NCBI GenBank assembly: GCA_014925825.1
Contig: JACGCK010000083.1
Location: 62,001-126,000 of the forward strand
DNA: 64,000 nt
DNA from: Pholiota molesta
Taxonomy: Eukaryota; Basidiomycota; Agaricomycetes; Agaricales; Strophariaceae
Reading direction: 5' to 3'
Below the pieces are notes generated by a model. That model was not told the DNA's origin and searched no databases. It saw only the letters and a program-made list of their open reading frames with translations. The position numbers and the translations under genes were made by a program. Position 1 is the first letter of the stretch; each line of letters begins with the position of its first letter. Of the stretch, positions 45,943-57,701 are shown piece after piece.

Positions 45943-48900
45943 ATGGGATCCTACGACGGCCACAAGCTCCTCGTCGCGAACCGCGGCGAAATCGCCGTGC
46001 GCATCATCAAGACCGCGAAGCGGATCGGCCTACGCACGGTGGCCATATACACGCCCTCGGACGCGCTCTCCCCGCACGTCGCCCTCGCCGATGAGGCCGC
46101 CCCGCTGCGCCTCGCACCCACCAACAACACCGCCGCTGCGCCCGCGCACACCGCCGCCGCGGAGGCGCAGGCGTACATGAACGGCGCGGGCATCCTCCGC
46201 ATCTGCCAGGCGCACGACGTGACGCTGCTGCATCCGGGGTACGGCTTCCTCTCGGAGAACGCGGACTTCGCGGCGGAGGTCGTGGAGAGCGGGGTCGGGT
46301 GGGTGGGCCCGCGCCCGGAGATCATCCGGCTGATGGGCGTGAAGCATCTCGCGCGGGAGGTGGCGGCGGATGCGGGCGTGCCTGTCGTGCCCGGGTCGTT
46401 GCGGCTGCTGGTAGACGAGGACACGGCGGTGAAGTCGGCGCAGAAGTATGGGTTTCCTGTGTTGTTGAAGGCTACGTCGGGGGGAGGCGGGATGGCGATG
46501 GCGATCTGTGAGGACGAGGCTGCAGTGAGGAGTAACTTCGCGACCATTAAGAGTCGTGCTATGGTGCGTTGTATCCTTTATTAAAAATTCGCACTCGTCA
46601 TTCATGCGGACTGTTGGTCAGGCCCTTTTCGGTAATGATGGTGTATTTATGGAGAGGTATATCCCTGCTGCTCGGCATATAGAGGTCCAGGTACGCAATT
46701 ATGTGTTGTATTTACTTATCCTGCGGACTAGAATGTGCTACTATTTTCATAGGTGTTTGGAAATGGACTAGGAGATGTCGTTCATATGCGCGAACGCGAA
46801 TGTAGTGTACAAAGGCGCCATCAAAAAGTCATCGAAGAGACTCCTAGTCCATTTTGCTATGCTCATCCTGGTACGACAATTGATTTCCTGTTTCGTATGC
46901 TGTCATTTATCATTCATTCTGACTTAGGCACCAGAGAGCGTATGTGCGAAATAGCCATGAGGTTAGCTCGAACCATTAACTATGATTCGGCCGGTGAGCT
47001 ATCTCTTTAATTGTATGCTTTTGACATACCTACTTTCCCTTCAGGAACTGTCGAATTTATCCTCGATGAACGAAGTGAAAATTTTTACTTCCTGGAGATG
47101 AATACCAGAATACAGGTACATCCAAATGTGTCCTCTTGATTTCACTTGTCACACGGCGAAACTCACAACCCTATTTTTTTTCCAAGGTCGAGCATGCCAT
47201 CACAGAGGTAACCCACGGCGGTCTCGATCTCATCGAGCTCATGATCAAACAAGCGATAGCCCAAGGTACCGCTGATAGGGGCCTACACCCTGATTCGCCA
47301 GAAATGCAGCAGAGCACATATCACGACCTCTTTATAAAGAGCGTCCGCGCGGGAATGTCATCTGCTATCGAAGGACGCATCTACAGCGAAAATCCATACG
47401 AAGGCTTCGTTCCTTCTACTGGGCTCCTTCAGTACGTCTCTTTTGGGAAGGAACAAAAGTGGCTGCGCGTGGACACATGGGTATGTTGTTGAACCTCAAA
47501 ATCGGTTCCTTGGTTCGGTAGTTTCTGAGTCGTCGTAACGATCCTTAGGTTGACACGGGAATGTCAATAACGCCGTCTTTCGACCCTCTTCTCGCCAAAG
47601 TCGTCGTCACAGGAGGCTCGAGGAAGGAGGCGATATCGAGGTTCCTACTCGCTCTGGAAACATTGAAAATATCCGGCCCTCCGAATAACATTGAATACCT
47701 TCGTGATATCGGGAAGAACGCGACATTCAGCGCTGGTCTTGCCACCACTACCTTTTTAAGCACATTCGCTGTCAATGCACGGTACATATCGCTTTCCTCT
47801 AGTTATCGCTATTAAAATTCACAAAAATTACCCACAGAGCATTCAAAGTCTTATCTCCCGGAATCGATACCACGATCCAAGACTTGCCTGGTCGGACTAT
47901 CAGATTCGGAATGCCGAGGAGTGGCCCAATGGACGACGTTGCTTTTTCGACAGGCAATATTCTCGTTGGAAATGACAAGAACACAGAGGGGCTTGAAATC
48001 CTAGTCGTCCCAGGTGTGGGATTCGCGCTTCAGTTCTTCGTCCAAGCAGTTGTGGCAGTCACTGGAAAAGACACTTTAGTGAAAGTTGATGGCGTCGAGG
48101 CGCCGCTTTGGTCTCGGATTATCGTGCCTGCAAATGGAAAACTCGAGATTCAGGCGAAACCGATGGCTGACGCAGTGACAGGGTTCAGGACGTACCTCTG
48201 CATTCGAGGCGGCTTTCCCAATATTCCACTATATTTGGGCTCCAAGTCCACGTCAATGGGCCTTGGAGGATATCAAGTACGTTTCTATCGTTCGCTTTTT
48301 TGATTCGTTCTTAAGATTTGGCCTTTTCAATCAGGGTCGTTCTTTAATTAAAGGAGATTTCATATTTCTGGGCGATTGCTCTGTGAAGGACAAAGAAAAG
48401 GAAACCGACATCGTTCTCCCCAAAAGCATTCTCCCTAAATACCCTACGCACTGGATTGTCCACGTCTTATCTGGACCACACGACGACGAAGAATTCGTCA
48501 CCAGAGAAGGAATCGACAGATTCTACTCAACCAAATGGCGCATTAGCCCCTCTAGCAATCGACTCGGTATTCGCCTGGAGGCGCCGACCTCCGCTGATAA
48601 GATCCGCTGGGCAAGAGAGAGCGGAGGTGAGGGAGGCTCTCATCCGAGCAACATACTCGACAATGGGTACGCACCGGGAACGATCAACATTAACGGAGAT
48701 ACGCCAGTTATCCTTACGAATGAAGGCCCAGATATGGGAGGTTATCTGTGCATGTGTACGGTGTCCACGAGTGAGATGTAAGTTTCAACTCTTTCTTATA
48801 ATATCTTCACCGTGTCATACCATTATTTACAATTGGTGCTGCCAGGTGGAAACTAGGCCAACTCGCCCCTGGGAGCACAGTCGAATTTTGCAGAATTGGA

Positions 48901-50890
48901 TGGCAGGAGTCGCTCCAAAGGTCGGCCTCGTTTAAGGCATGGTTGGCTTCTGTCGCGGAATTTGTCGCTTCTTCGACTTCGCCATCTGAATCCACGTCGT
49001 CAGAACTCAGACTTTTTAACTCCTCGAGTTTGCAAGACACGCATTATTCTCCTATTCTCCACACGCGCTCGGCGCTGGATCCTGGCTCCGAGCTGGCTGT
49101 CACCTTTCGCCAGGTATGTGGACCATCTCGAATGGCTCCAAGGCTAGAATAACTTCATCTTATTTTAGGCAGGGGATTCCGCTATACTCGTTGAATTTGG
49201 ACAGATGCATCTAGACATATTGATAAGGGCTCGCGTCCACGCGTTTCAAACCATAGTACGAGAAAGAAACGACCCTGGAACTGGGGAGTTGTGTCCTTGT
49301 ATACGATCCATACTCGTGAGCAGATCATGGAAACTCTTTAGCGTCGCCCGAAGGATCTAAACTCTTTATCTAGTGCCACTACGATCCTCACCTTATTTCA
49401 CAAGAAGCCTTTCTACGCATCTTAGTTGAATCGGAAGGCAGCATTCCTCAAGATATGACCACAATGCAATTCCCGGGACGCCGCATCACTTTCCCCATAG
49501 TTCTCGATGACCACTGGAACAAAGACGCGCTAGCGCGATACATGTCTACCACGCGCGATAAGGCAGTGTATTTGCCCAGCAACATCGACTATCTGGCGCG
49601 GAACAATGGCCTCGCCAATGCAGGAGAGGCGCTTCAGAAATTGATCGAGTCTGATTGGGTACGTCGGACTTGACTAGCTGTCAACTCAAAGGATGAGCGC
49701 TGAAAAAATTTCATATCCAAAAAGCTGGTACTGGGCGTTGGCTTTTACCTAGCCTGCCCATTTCTCGTGCCGGTAAGAGGAATAATCGAAGACCTGTGCC
49801 ACTTTCCCTCATGATCCAACTTCTACTATTGTCAGATTGACCCTCGCTGTCGCTTGATTGGTCAAAAAATGAACCCATCGCGAACATTCACGCCTCGCGT
49901 AAGTGATCTTTAACCAAGTGCAATACGATAAGGCGCTTTCGTTACGGTATCTCAAAATTTCCACATTTAGGGCGCGATTGGCATAGCAGGTCCCGTAGCC
50001 GCGATCTACCCAATCGAATCGCCGGGTGGGTATCAGCTATTTGGGCGTACCCTTCCTGGGTGGCAGACCTGGGGTAAAGGGAAAGATTTTGAGCCATCGA
50101 AACCGTGGCTTCTGGAGGCATTTGATCAGGTGCGTAGTTTGTCTCTAGAATTACTTGCATCATGTTGAAGGTTATGTACAGGTGCACTTCACACCAGTGA
50201 CCGAGAGCGAGTACGTTAAGGTAAGAAGGCTCCAAACTGGTTTTTTATATAACGCAAAAGATGCTGAGCGTATCCTGTTCCTAGTTGGAAAAACAGTTTG
50301 ACGCTGGTCGATACTCCTTCGAGGTAATCCTTCACCGCTTTTCGAAAAGATTTATTCGTACCTCAACTCATTTTGCAAACGCAGATCGAATCCGTTACAT
50401 TTTCCGTTGAGGAACACTCCCGTTTTCTCGACTCGATAGCGAATGAGATAGAGGTATTCCGCCAGAAACAAAAAATTTCGAGCACCAAGGAGACTGAAAG
50501 GTAATCAATGGTCTAACATGATTGCGTGATATTTCTTATATGTTGAACCACAGGGAGCGGATTCTACTTCAAGAATGGGAAAACGAACGCAGTGCATCCG
50601 CGTCCGTGACCGAGGCCACCGAGAGTCTTTCGTTGGATGATGAAGATGTAAAACCAGGCCTGACAGAGCTCACGTCTTCCCTCTTCGCCACGATCTGGAA
50701 GATCAACTTCAAGCCTGGTGACGTCATTCCTTCCGACGATGCTGTTGTGGTTGTCCTTGAAGCAATGAAAACAGAGATACCCATTCTGGCAGGGGAAGGA
50801 AATAGTGGGAAAAAAGTGGTGAGATTAGGGAGAGGCGCTAAGGAAGGTGCTTCCGTGGTTGCTGGCGAAGTTCTTGTTGTGCTTGCTTGA
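45943..50890 (+). CDS. Biotin carboxylase-PxpC-PxpB-BCCP fusion (urea carboxylase-like)
   Basis: Nineteen exons: 45943-46563, 46622-46690, 46753-46870, 46928-46993, 47045-47115, 47187-47480, 47549-47781, 47838-48276, 48335-48777, 48846-49113, 49169-49315, 49374-49658, 49725-49772, 49836-49898, 49971-50129, 50182-50220, 50285-50323, 50385-50500, 50554-50890; 1284 residues. Residues 1-490 are a biotin carboxylase ([43 protein letters not shown]). About 492-865 is the KipA/PxpC (AHS2) domain ([20 protein letters not shown]), 868-1130 the KipI/PxpB (AHS1) domain ([11 protein letters not shown]). The end is a biotinyl domain with VLEAMKTE, biotin on Lys1245. Domain order equals urea carboxylase, but no allophanate hydrolase is present. 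The LamB/YcsF neighbour suggests 5-oxoproline or a related cyclic amide as substrate. Confidence 0.92.
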
Positions 50891-51221
50891 TTGACAGCAA
50901 CACTCCAGTAATCTTTTCCATCGCTGATGAGCCGCCTCTCAACAGATGTACATGTTCAATTACCATCGAGCACATAAATATTCACTCTTTAGTCATACGA
51001 CAACCATGCGCAGCAGAACTAATTCAGATAGTCGCTTCCAATAATTCGTAATTCATCTTTGAGCTTGTTGCGAGCGTTAGCAGTGCGTTAAGCAACCAGA
51101 AGTGTTCCTAAAAAGTTTGCAGACGTATCGTATCGTAAAACTAATTCGAAATAAATCTACAGGAATAGAATGGTGTATATATCCTGAAACATCATGTATC
51201 GTCAATTCTACTTGTTGCAGT
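50891..51221. other. Convergent intergenic region
   Basis: About 330 bases between the stops of the biotin-dependent fusion and the S9 peptidase gene. AT-rich, no gene or repeat seen. Confidence 0.5.
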
Positions 51222-53481
51222 TCAGAGTTCCTTCTTCAAACCTAAGACTCGCTCGTAGAAACCAAGCTCACGCTCATACGCGTCGCGCATATTAGCCTCT
51301 TGGCGCCATCCATGGCCTTCCCCAGGGTAAAGCTTGTACTCCACCACGCCTCGGCGGTCTTGAATACTTTTGAAGATTGCCTCTGATTGGTCTTTAGGCA
51401 CGACCTTATCCACTTCGCCTTGCAAGATCTAATTAAGAGAGCTTGAATCACAAAATATTATTGATAGCAGCGTACATATTACACTCACCAAAAGAGGAAC
51501 TAAAATATTGTCGGCGTGGTGGATGGGCGATCTGGCATGATAAACCTCAGGCGCATTCTCCGGGGTGCCTCCCAGAAGGTGATACATATACTGAGACTCG
51601 AACTTGTGCGTGAATTCAGCTAGCTTGTTCAAATCTGAGATACCGTATAGGGAAGTCGCCGCTGCGAAGACCTTGACGTCCTTGGCAGTGGATAACGCAG
51701 CGAGGACCGTGAATCCACCTGATGAGTTTCCGCGAATGATGAGGCGGGTCGGGTCGACGAGATTGTAGGGAGCCGCGGCGAGCCTTTGCGGAGCTAGGAT
51801 GCAGTCTTCGACGTCGACGAGGCCCCAGGTGCCGACGAGCCTTTCCACGTATTTGCGCCCGAATCCGGAAGAGCCGCCGTAGTTTACATCGAGCCTATCA
51901 AACATCCTTAGAGATAGTAAAGACGAATAAGGTACGTCTAGACGTACCACGCCCAGCCGCGCGAGGTGAAGTATTGCTTTCCCCAACTGAGGCCCTGCGT
52001 TGTACAGTTCGTCGGGCCGCCATGAACATGCACGATACACGGCGGCTTTTCGCCCTCGATGCTGCTCCCGGAATATTGAGGATTGTGTGGTGAAAAATAA
52101 ATAGTGTGAAGAGGGTTGCCTGTGGGTAATATGTTTAGAGTAATGGGTTGCGGTTCGGATATGATATCGGAGGATAACGCAGCGCCGTCGACGGTGACCG
52201 CAGGAGCAGACTTGAGAACCGCGATGTCTAATTTGAGATTCTGAGATGGTAGCAGGCTGCCTTTTACGATGGCTCCCATGTCGTTCGTTTTCTGGCCAGA
52301 AAAAACGATTTCGTGTTTATCAAGAGAGGATACGCGGAGATTTTCGATGACGACGAATGGGGTGTCGATTAATCTAGGCTCAGAATCGACATCTAGATCG
52401 ACGAAGTAAAGAACGTTTCGGCCGTCCTTTAGGGCACCAAACAGGGCCATTTTCCCAGCTTTGTCCAAGATCGCATACGGGAAGTAGTTAAATCTCCAGA
52501 AAGGAAGCCCAAAGTCCTGCGAAATAGGTTGAGAGAACAGCGGGATTGCCTTTCCCTGCGAATATTTCCATGGGTTTATGTATCCGGATTCGTCGGATGT
52601 GAAGATAAGGGTGTCGTTATTCGCCCACGAAGGATACACGGCGCTGACTTTCCCGGGGGCGCCGGCGAGATGAGTGTCGTCGGCGACAGAAAGCGTCTTG
52701 TCTGCACCGAGAATGATATCGCCCACATGAATCTCGCCGCCCTCCCAAGGCATGTCTGGATGCGACCACTGGACCCATGCTAGTTTTTTGCCATCAGGAG
52801 ACACCTTCGGTGAAGCATAGAAATCAGCCCCAGATAGAAGAGGCCGGAGCTCTTTCTTGACAGTATCAACGACTACGAGGGTAGTGACGACTTCAGATGG
52901 AACATCGTTGGTGTGATCTTCGAGGACAGCAATGAGGAGGTCTGGATACGAAGGGTATGGCTCCAGGCAGGCGTAGCGGTATGGTTTGTCCTCTGCAATT
53001 GCGGTCGATCACAATGTCATCCAAAATAGCCTCTCATACAAGTACGAATATTGGGCGCACCTGGTGTGATAGGCTCTGGCTCAGCACTTTCTCCTTCAAC
53101 ACGTACGCGATAGATACGGCCGTCCACTACATGAGAGAAATACGCCAGGGAATCGTGCACGATAGCAGCTGCACCACCGTACTCTTGGACAGCTGTTCGC
53201 ACATTCCACTCAATACCAACGATGTCGCGATCCGACTCGGTGTGAACTAGTACACAGCGCCCTTTATCCGAAGGCCGACTTTCGATATGATATACCTCAG
53301 AGGTAACGAGATCGACGATTACATCCACAATGGCATTTGCCTAAATAACCGAGGTTAGTGTTAACTAGAACTAGTTGTGGCAAGTATTAGAATCATGACA
53401 TACCGCTTTCGTGATGGCTTCAGTTGTAATTGGAGAAGACCATGTGCCATAAGGCGCTCGTAAAGGTCTAGAGGAGCCCAT
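51222..53481 (-). CDS. S9 family peptidase (prolyl oligopeptidase / acylaminoacyl peptidase-like)
   Basis: Five exons read from 53481: 53404-53481, 53061-53340, 51948-52992, 51489-51894 and 51222-51428; 671 residues. The N-terminal 400 residues form a WD-like propeller region (KVSPDGKKLAWVQWSHPD, YPSWANNDTLIFTSDESG). The C-terminal alpha/beta hydrolase has GNSSGG with Ser525 as nucleophile, Asp610 in GEVDKVVP and His642 in PGEGHGW, so the triad is complete. VHGGPTN and LDVNYGGSSGFG are the oxyanion-hole and entry blocks. Members cut short peptides after Pro or release acylated residues. No signal peptide or membrane anchor, so probably cytosolic. A decayed copy of its 5' half lies at 12.98-13.76 kb. 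Confidence 0.92.
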
Positions 53482-54240
53482 CTAGAGATAAGGGTGTTGA
53501 ATGCAGTATATTAGAGATCAAGTATGAGGTTTGGGGTCAAGGACCATGATCGATGCTATTGATAGCACGGCTGGCCACGGGTATTCTAGGCCGTGCGAGC
53601 CGCAGCAATCTAATCATACACATCGGTAATCCATTTAATTTTATAAAAAAGTACTTTCTCGTTTGCCCTTCAATTTGCGAGCTGATTCCTAAAAATTTAA
53701 AGCAAATTTTATTATCTGAAGGGTTGATTTCAGAATGCGCACGCGATTCGGACGGAGGCTTGAGGTCTATCCATCGGGTTTTTGTATCCGGTGAAGTCCA
53801 TTTTTCTTCCTAGTTCCTAGTAGCTCGCCTGTTCAATTTTTTGCTCCACAATCTGAAGGTTCAAATATCATAGTTCCGGAAAACGGCAATGTTGGGAAGC
53901 TTCCATTCATCGAGTATCATTCATATGTAAACACGGTATAACACCATGTACATCCATGCCAAATGCACCCTGTACACGCAGCTCATGTGCACACGGCGCA
54001 TCTCTGCCAAATGCACCCAGGACATTCACCGCCACCTCCGATATAGATATCACAAGGCTTGGTTCAGCTTTCCCTTCCCTTGCTTTACATTGTATATAAC
54101 ATTGTGTATGAATATCAATATTATTGGAATACATTTAATATCACTAGAAGACATTTAATAATATTTAAACTGGGTGAAGAAAGTACTGGATGAGCCGTGT
54201 GCGACTGGATGAATGAGCGACGTGCGTGGCAGTGGCTATG
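53482..54240. other. AT-rich stretch before the palindrome array
   Basis: About 760 bases, no gene. CCAAATGCACCC occurs twice near 53960 and 54010 within a loose direct repeat. The S9 promoter lies at its left end. Confidence 0.45.
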
Positions 54241-54255
54241 CGGCCGCGCCCGGGA

Positions 54256-55345
54256 TCCAGTGAAAATCTCGCGCGGGACTGGCCAAAATGCGGCCGTGCA
54301 AAGAATCCAATGCAATTCTACCGGATGTATCCTGCGCGAGAATCCAGTAGAATTATACTGGATACGCAATGGACGAGGAATCCAGTGCAATTACACTGAA
54401 TCATCACCACATGGCCAATCCAGTAGAAATCTACTGGATGAGCCACATGCGACCAATCCGGTGAAGATTTACTGGATTGCTTGCATGGCGTACATCCAGT
54501 GCAAATTCACTGGATTGCTAGGGTGGCACCAATCCAGTGAATATCCACTGGATGGCGCTCGCGTGGCACCATTGCAGTTATATATGCCACGCAAGTGCAC
54601 GCGCACGTACATGCCGCGCTGCCGCACGCGCCACATTGGCCCATGCGCGCAGACGCTATTCCTGTAAATTTACACCATATTGTGCGGCAAGCGATGAATC
54701 CAGTGAATTTGCACTGGATGTGTGCAGAACACCAAATCCAGTGAAATTACACTGGAAGCATACCGCGCAGGCAATCCAGTGAAAGGTCACCAGATGTTGC
54801 TGTGTGAGCAATCCAGTAGATTTTTACTGGATTGCTGCCGCACGAGCAATCCAGTGGAAATCTACTGGAACAGTGCTGCGCGAGGAATTCCGGTGGATAT
54901 TCACTGGAACTGCACCCACATGCGTGGGGCAATGCAGCGCATGCGCTCGCATGGGGCAGTGCAGCGTGTACGCGCACGTAGGGCGATACGGCGCCGGCGC
55001 GTACGCGCGCGTGCGACAATGGGGTGCGTGTGCCGTCGTGCGCATGTGTGTTGAATAACTTGCATGGCGCCGGCGCGCCGCGCGAGCGATCCGGTGGATA
55101 TACACTGGAATGGCGCCATGCAAGCAATCCAGTGAATATCCACCAGAATGGAGCTGTGCGAGTAATCCAGTGGATATTCTCTGGATTGGCGCCGCACGAG
55201 CAATCCAGTGAATTTACACTGGATGTGGGCAGAACACCAAATCCAGTGAAATTTCACTGGATGCGTGCCACGCGAGCAATCCGGTGAATTTACACTGGAT
55301 GTGCGCGGAACACCGAATCCAGTGTCATTTCACTGGATTGTCCGC
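54256..55345. repeat. Left array of about 38-bp units, each with a 22-bp palindrome
   Basis: At least 19 units of the form ATCCAGT-N8-ACTGGAT (some with 1-3 mismatches) occur, for example at 54342, 54382, 54416, 54495, 54532, 54698, 54736, 54774, 54809, 54847, 55126, 55201, 55239 and 55316. Spacing is mostly 36-40 bases; the spacers are GC-rich (GCGCGAGCA-like). Two longer interruptions (54560-54690 and 54910-55080) hold CG-rich sequence with GCGCGC runs. The open frames running through the array (NPVKIYWI-type peptides) follow from the 38-39 bp periodicity and are not genes. Confidence 0.95.
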
Positions 55346-56420
55346 CGACACCGGTGTTTCCACTCAACATCCTGCCGTGGGATATTGCCTAATAGGGTGC
55401 GCGCTCCACCGACTGATGCGCGCGTGCGCGTCTGTCCTCCTGCCTGTTGGCACAGAGAATGGGCTCCAGTTCAATCCATTTACCTTCATTCCTCTCAAAT
55501 TTTAGCACATAGATAGGCATAATATATAGGAGTATTAATATATACATATTTAACGAATACACGCCAGGCTATCTATCAAAAAGAGAGGTTTCTTATGGCT
55601 GGGGAGGGGGAGCAGAGGGTGGTATATGCCTTAAACACTTGAGGGTTCTTATATAAAGGTATAAATAATATCTATACTATAACAAGCTAATTATCTGCTG
55701 AGCTATAGCTCCCCAGGAGCTGATAGAAGTGACCCATGGGGAGATCTAGAGGGAGGGTGTTATAGGGCATGAAAGCAGAACATTACAATGCCCTCAGTGT
55801 CAACTTAATAAGTGTACATTGTATATTATACCTATTTAGCTTGATATATGCAGCCAGAGGTGCCATAGATACAATTAGTCCCCTCCTATTGACTTATCTA
55901 CCTGTGGATACATTGGCCTATATCTCAGCACCAGGGAGAGCTATCTTCTTAATCTCTTTGGATTAGGGCTCTCCCAAGCCTACCTATCTATTCATATCGG
56001 TAGAATATAGCTAGAAAAGTTGGAACACATAAATCAAGGCACTTGTTGAAGGCTAACATCCTAATGAATATATATAACCATATATACAATGTATAAATTT
56101 ATTTGAGCAGATATAACAATATATAAGGATACTAAATAACACATACATCAATTTCACCGAGTAACAATGGTATTTTTCTCGTGGAAATGGGGCATGAGGA
56201 GCTGAAACATGCCAAAGACGTCTAAAAGACGTATTTGGCCTATAGAACTACAAATACGTACTTTAAGAACCTGTAAAGCTAGGATACGATAACCCTAATA
56301 AATCGCTACAAAACGAGGTACGCCGGGAAAGAATTGAGCCAGAGTTTAGAAAGATATGAGAGAAACAATGTTTAGAACATCAAAATATATCACGACCACT
56401 CAAGTCACAGTTATGGAACT
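55332..56420. repeat. Left arm of a large imperfect palindrome
   Basis: Sequence from CACTGGATTGTCCGCCGACA onward is repeated in reverse complement on the other side of a centre near 56430. Long near-identical stretches include the segment starting CCTGCCTGTTGGCACAGAGA (about 55440) and a 200-base stretch at 55769-55966. Similarity declines toward the centre. Confidence 0.9.
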
Positions 56421-56439
56421 ATGTTTGGATCATGTTCAA

Positions 56440-57701
56440 ATGGTGCTCATCAAAATATTTTCTTCATATCGTTTGCACCTCTGGCTCAATCTTCTTCCGG
56501 CATATCTTGTTTCGTAGATATTCATTAGACCTATCTAACCAAGAATTTCCGGAATTTCTGAACATATATTTGTAGCTTTATAATCATTTCAAGTATTTCA
56601 AGTATTGCACGGTCACATACGGTCGCATACGGTCGCATACTCTGGTCGCAAACGAGCAACTCAATATCTTCTATCTTTCCACCAAATCATTAGATCAGTT
56701 TTTGGCAGCGCTCATTCTGTAGGTATTTATGAGGGCTATTCTATCCTAGCTTTACAGAATTATAGAGCACTTATTTGTAATTCTATAGGCTGAATACGTC
56801 TTTTAGACGTATTTGGCATATTTCACCTCCTCATGACCCATTTCAACCCGAAAAATACTATTATTGCTCGGTGAAATTAATGTAGATGCTATATAGTATC
56901 ATTCTACGTTGGTATATCCACAGAGATAAATATATACATTCTATATATCATTATATATATGTATCAGGATGATAGGCCTCATTAGGGGCCTTTATCTACA
57001 TGTTCCAACCTTTTTAGCTATATTTTAGCGATACCAATAGCTAGCTAGAGCATGGGAGAGCCCTAATCCAAAGAGATTAGCAATATATTTCTGTCTGGTG
57101 CTGAGATACAGGCCAATATATCCACAGGTAGATAAGCCAATAGGAGTGGATTAATTGTATCTATGGCACTTCTGGCTGCATATATCAAGCTAAATAGGTA
57201 TAATATACAATGTACACTTATTAAGTTGACACTGAGGGCATTGTAATGTTCTGCTTTCATGCCCTATAACACCCTCCCTCTAGATCTCCTCATGGGTCAC
57301 TTCTATCAACTCCTGGGGAGCTATAGCTCAGCAGATAATTAGCTTGTTATAGTATAGATATTATTTATACCTTTATATAAGAGTCCTCAAGTGTTTAAGG
57401 CATATACCACCCTCTGCTCCCCCTCCCCAGCCATAAGAAACCTCTCTTTTTGATAGATAGCCTGGTGTGTATTCGTTAAATATGTATATATTAATACTCC
57501 TATATATTATGCCTATCTATGTGCTAAAATTCGAGAGGAATGAAGGTAAATGGATTGAACTGGAGCCCATTCTCTGTGCCAACAGGCAGGAGGATGGATG
57601 CGCACACGCGCATCAGTCGGTGGAACGCTCACCCTAATTAGGCAATATCCCGCGGCGGGATGTTGAGTGGAAACACCGGTGTCAGCGGACAATCCAGTGA
57701 A
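56440..57701. repeat. Right arm of the large imperfect palindrome
   Basis: Reverse complement of the left arm. The outer 600 bases are about 90% identical by eye; the inner part is more diverged and carries an extra block of roughly 180 bases (about 56520-56700), in which ACGGTCGCAT is repeated. Reads as a foldback element or an inverted duplication. Confidence 0.9.

Noticed and set aside
45943..50890. Naming the fusion a full urea amidolyase
   Set aside because: The amidase (allophanate hydrolase) part is absent both here and next to the gene, while a LamB/YcsF gene is present.
44476..50890. Treating the LamB/YcsF gene and the fusion as one gene
   Set aside because: The first ends in a proper stop at 45734 after a complete family C-terminus, and a new ATG with an [10 protein letters not shown] start follows 208 bases later; no splice joins them.
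54197..55516. Long frames through the left array (peptides with repeated NPVKIYWI-like text)
   Set aside because: They follow from the repeat period and occur in several frames and on both strands; they lack a start context and family motifs.
55769..57260. A 65-codon frame starting MKAEHYNALSVNL present in both palindrome arms (55769-55966 plus; 57063-57260 minus)
   Set aside because: Nearly all base differences between the arms in this frame change the amino acid, so there is no sign of selection on a protein; it is open by virtue of the arm sequence being similar.
57310..57360. tRNA A-box-like sequence (TAGCTCAGCAGAT) in the palindrome arms, suggesting a tRNA or SINE
   Set aside because: No matching B box or cloverleaf could be found downstream on the same strand.
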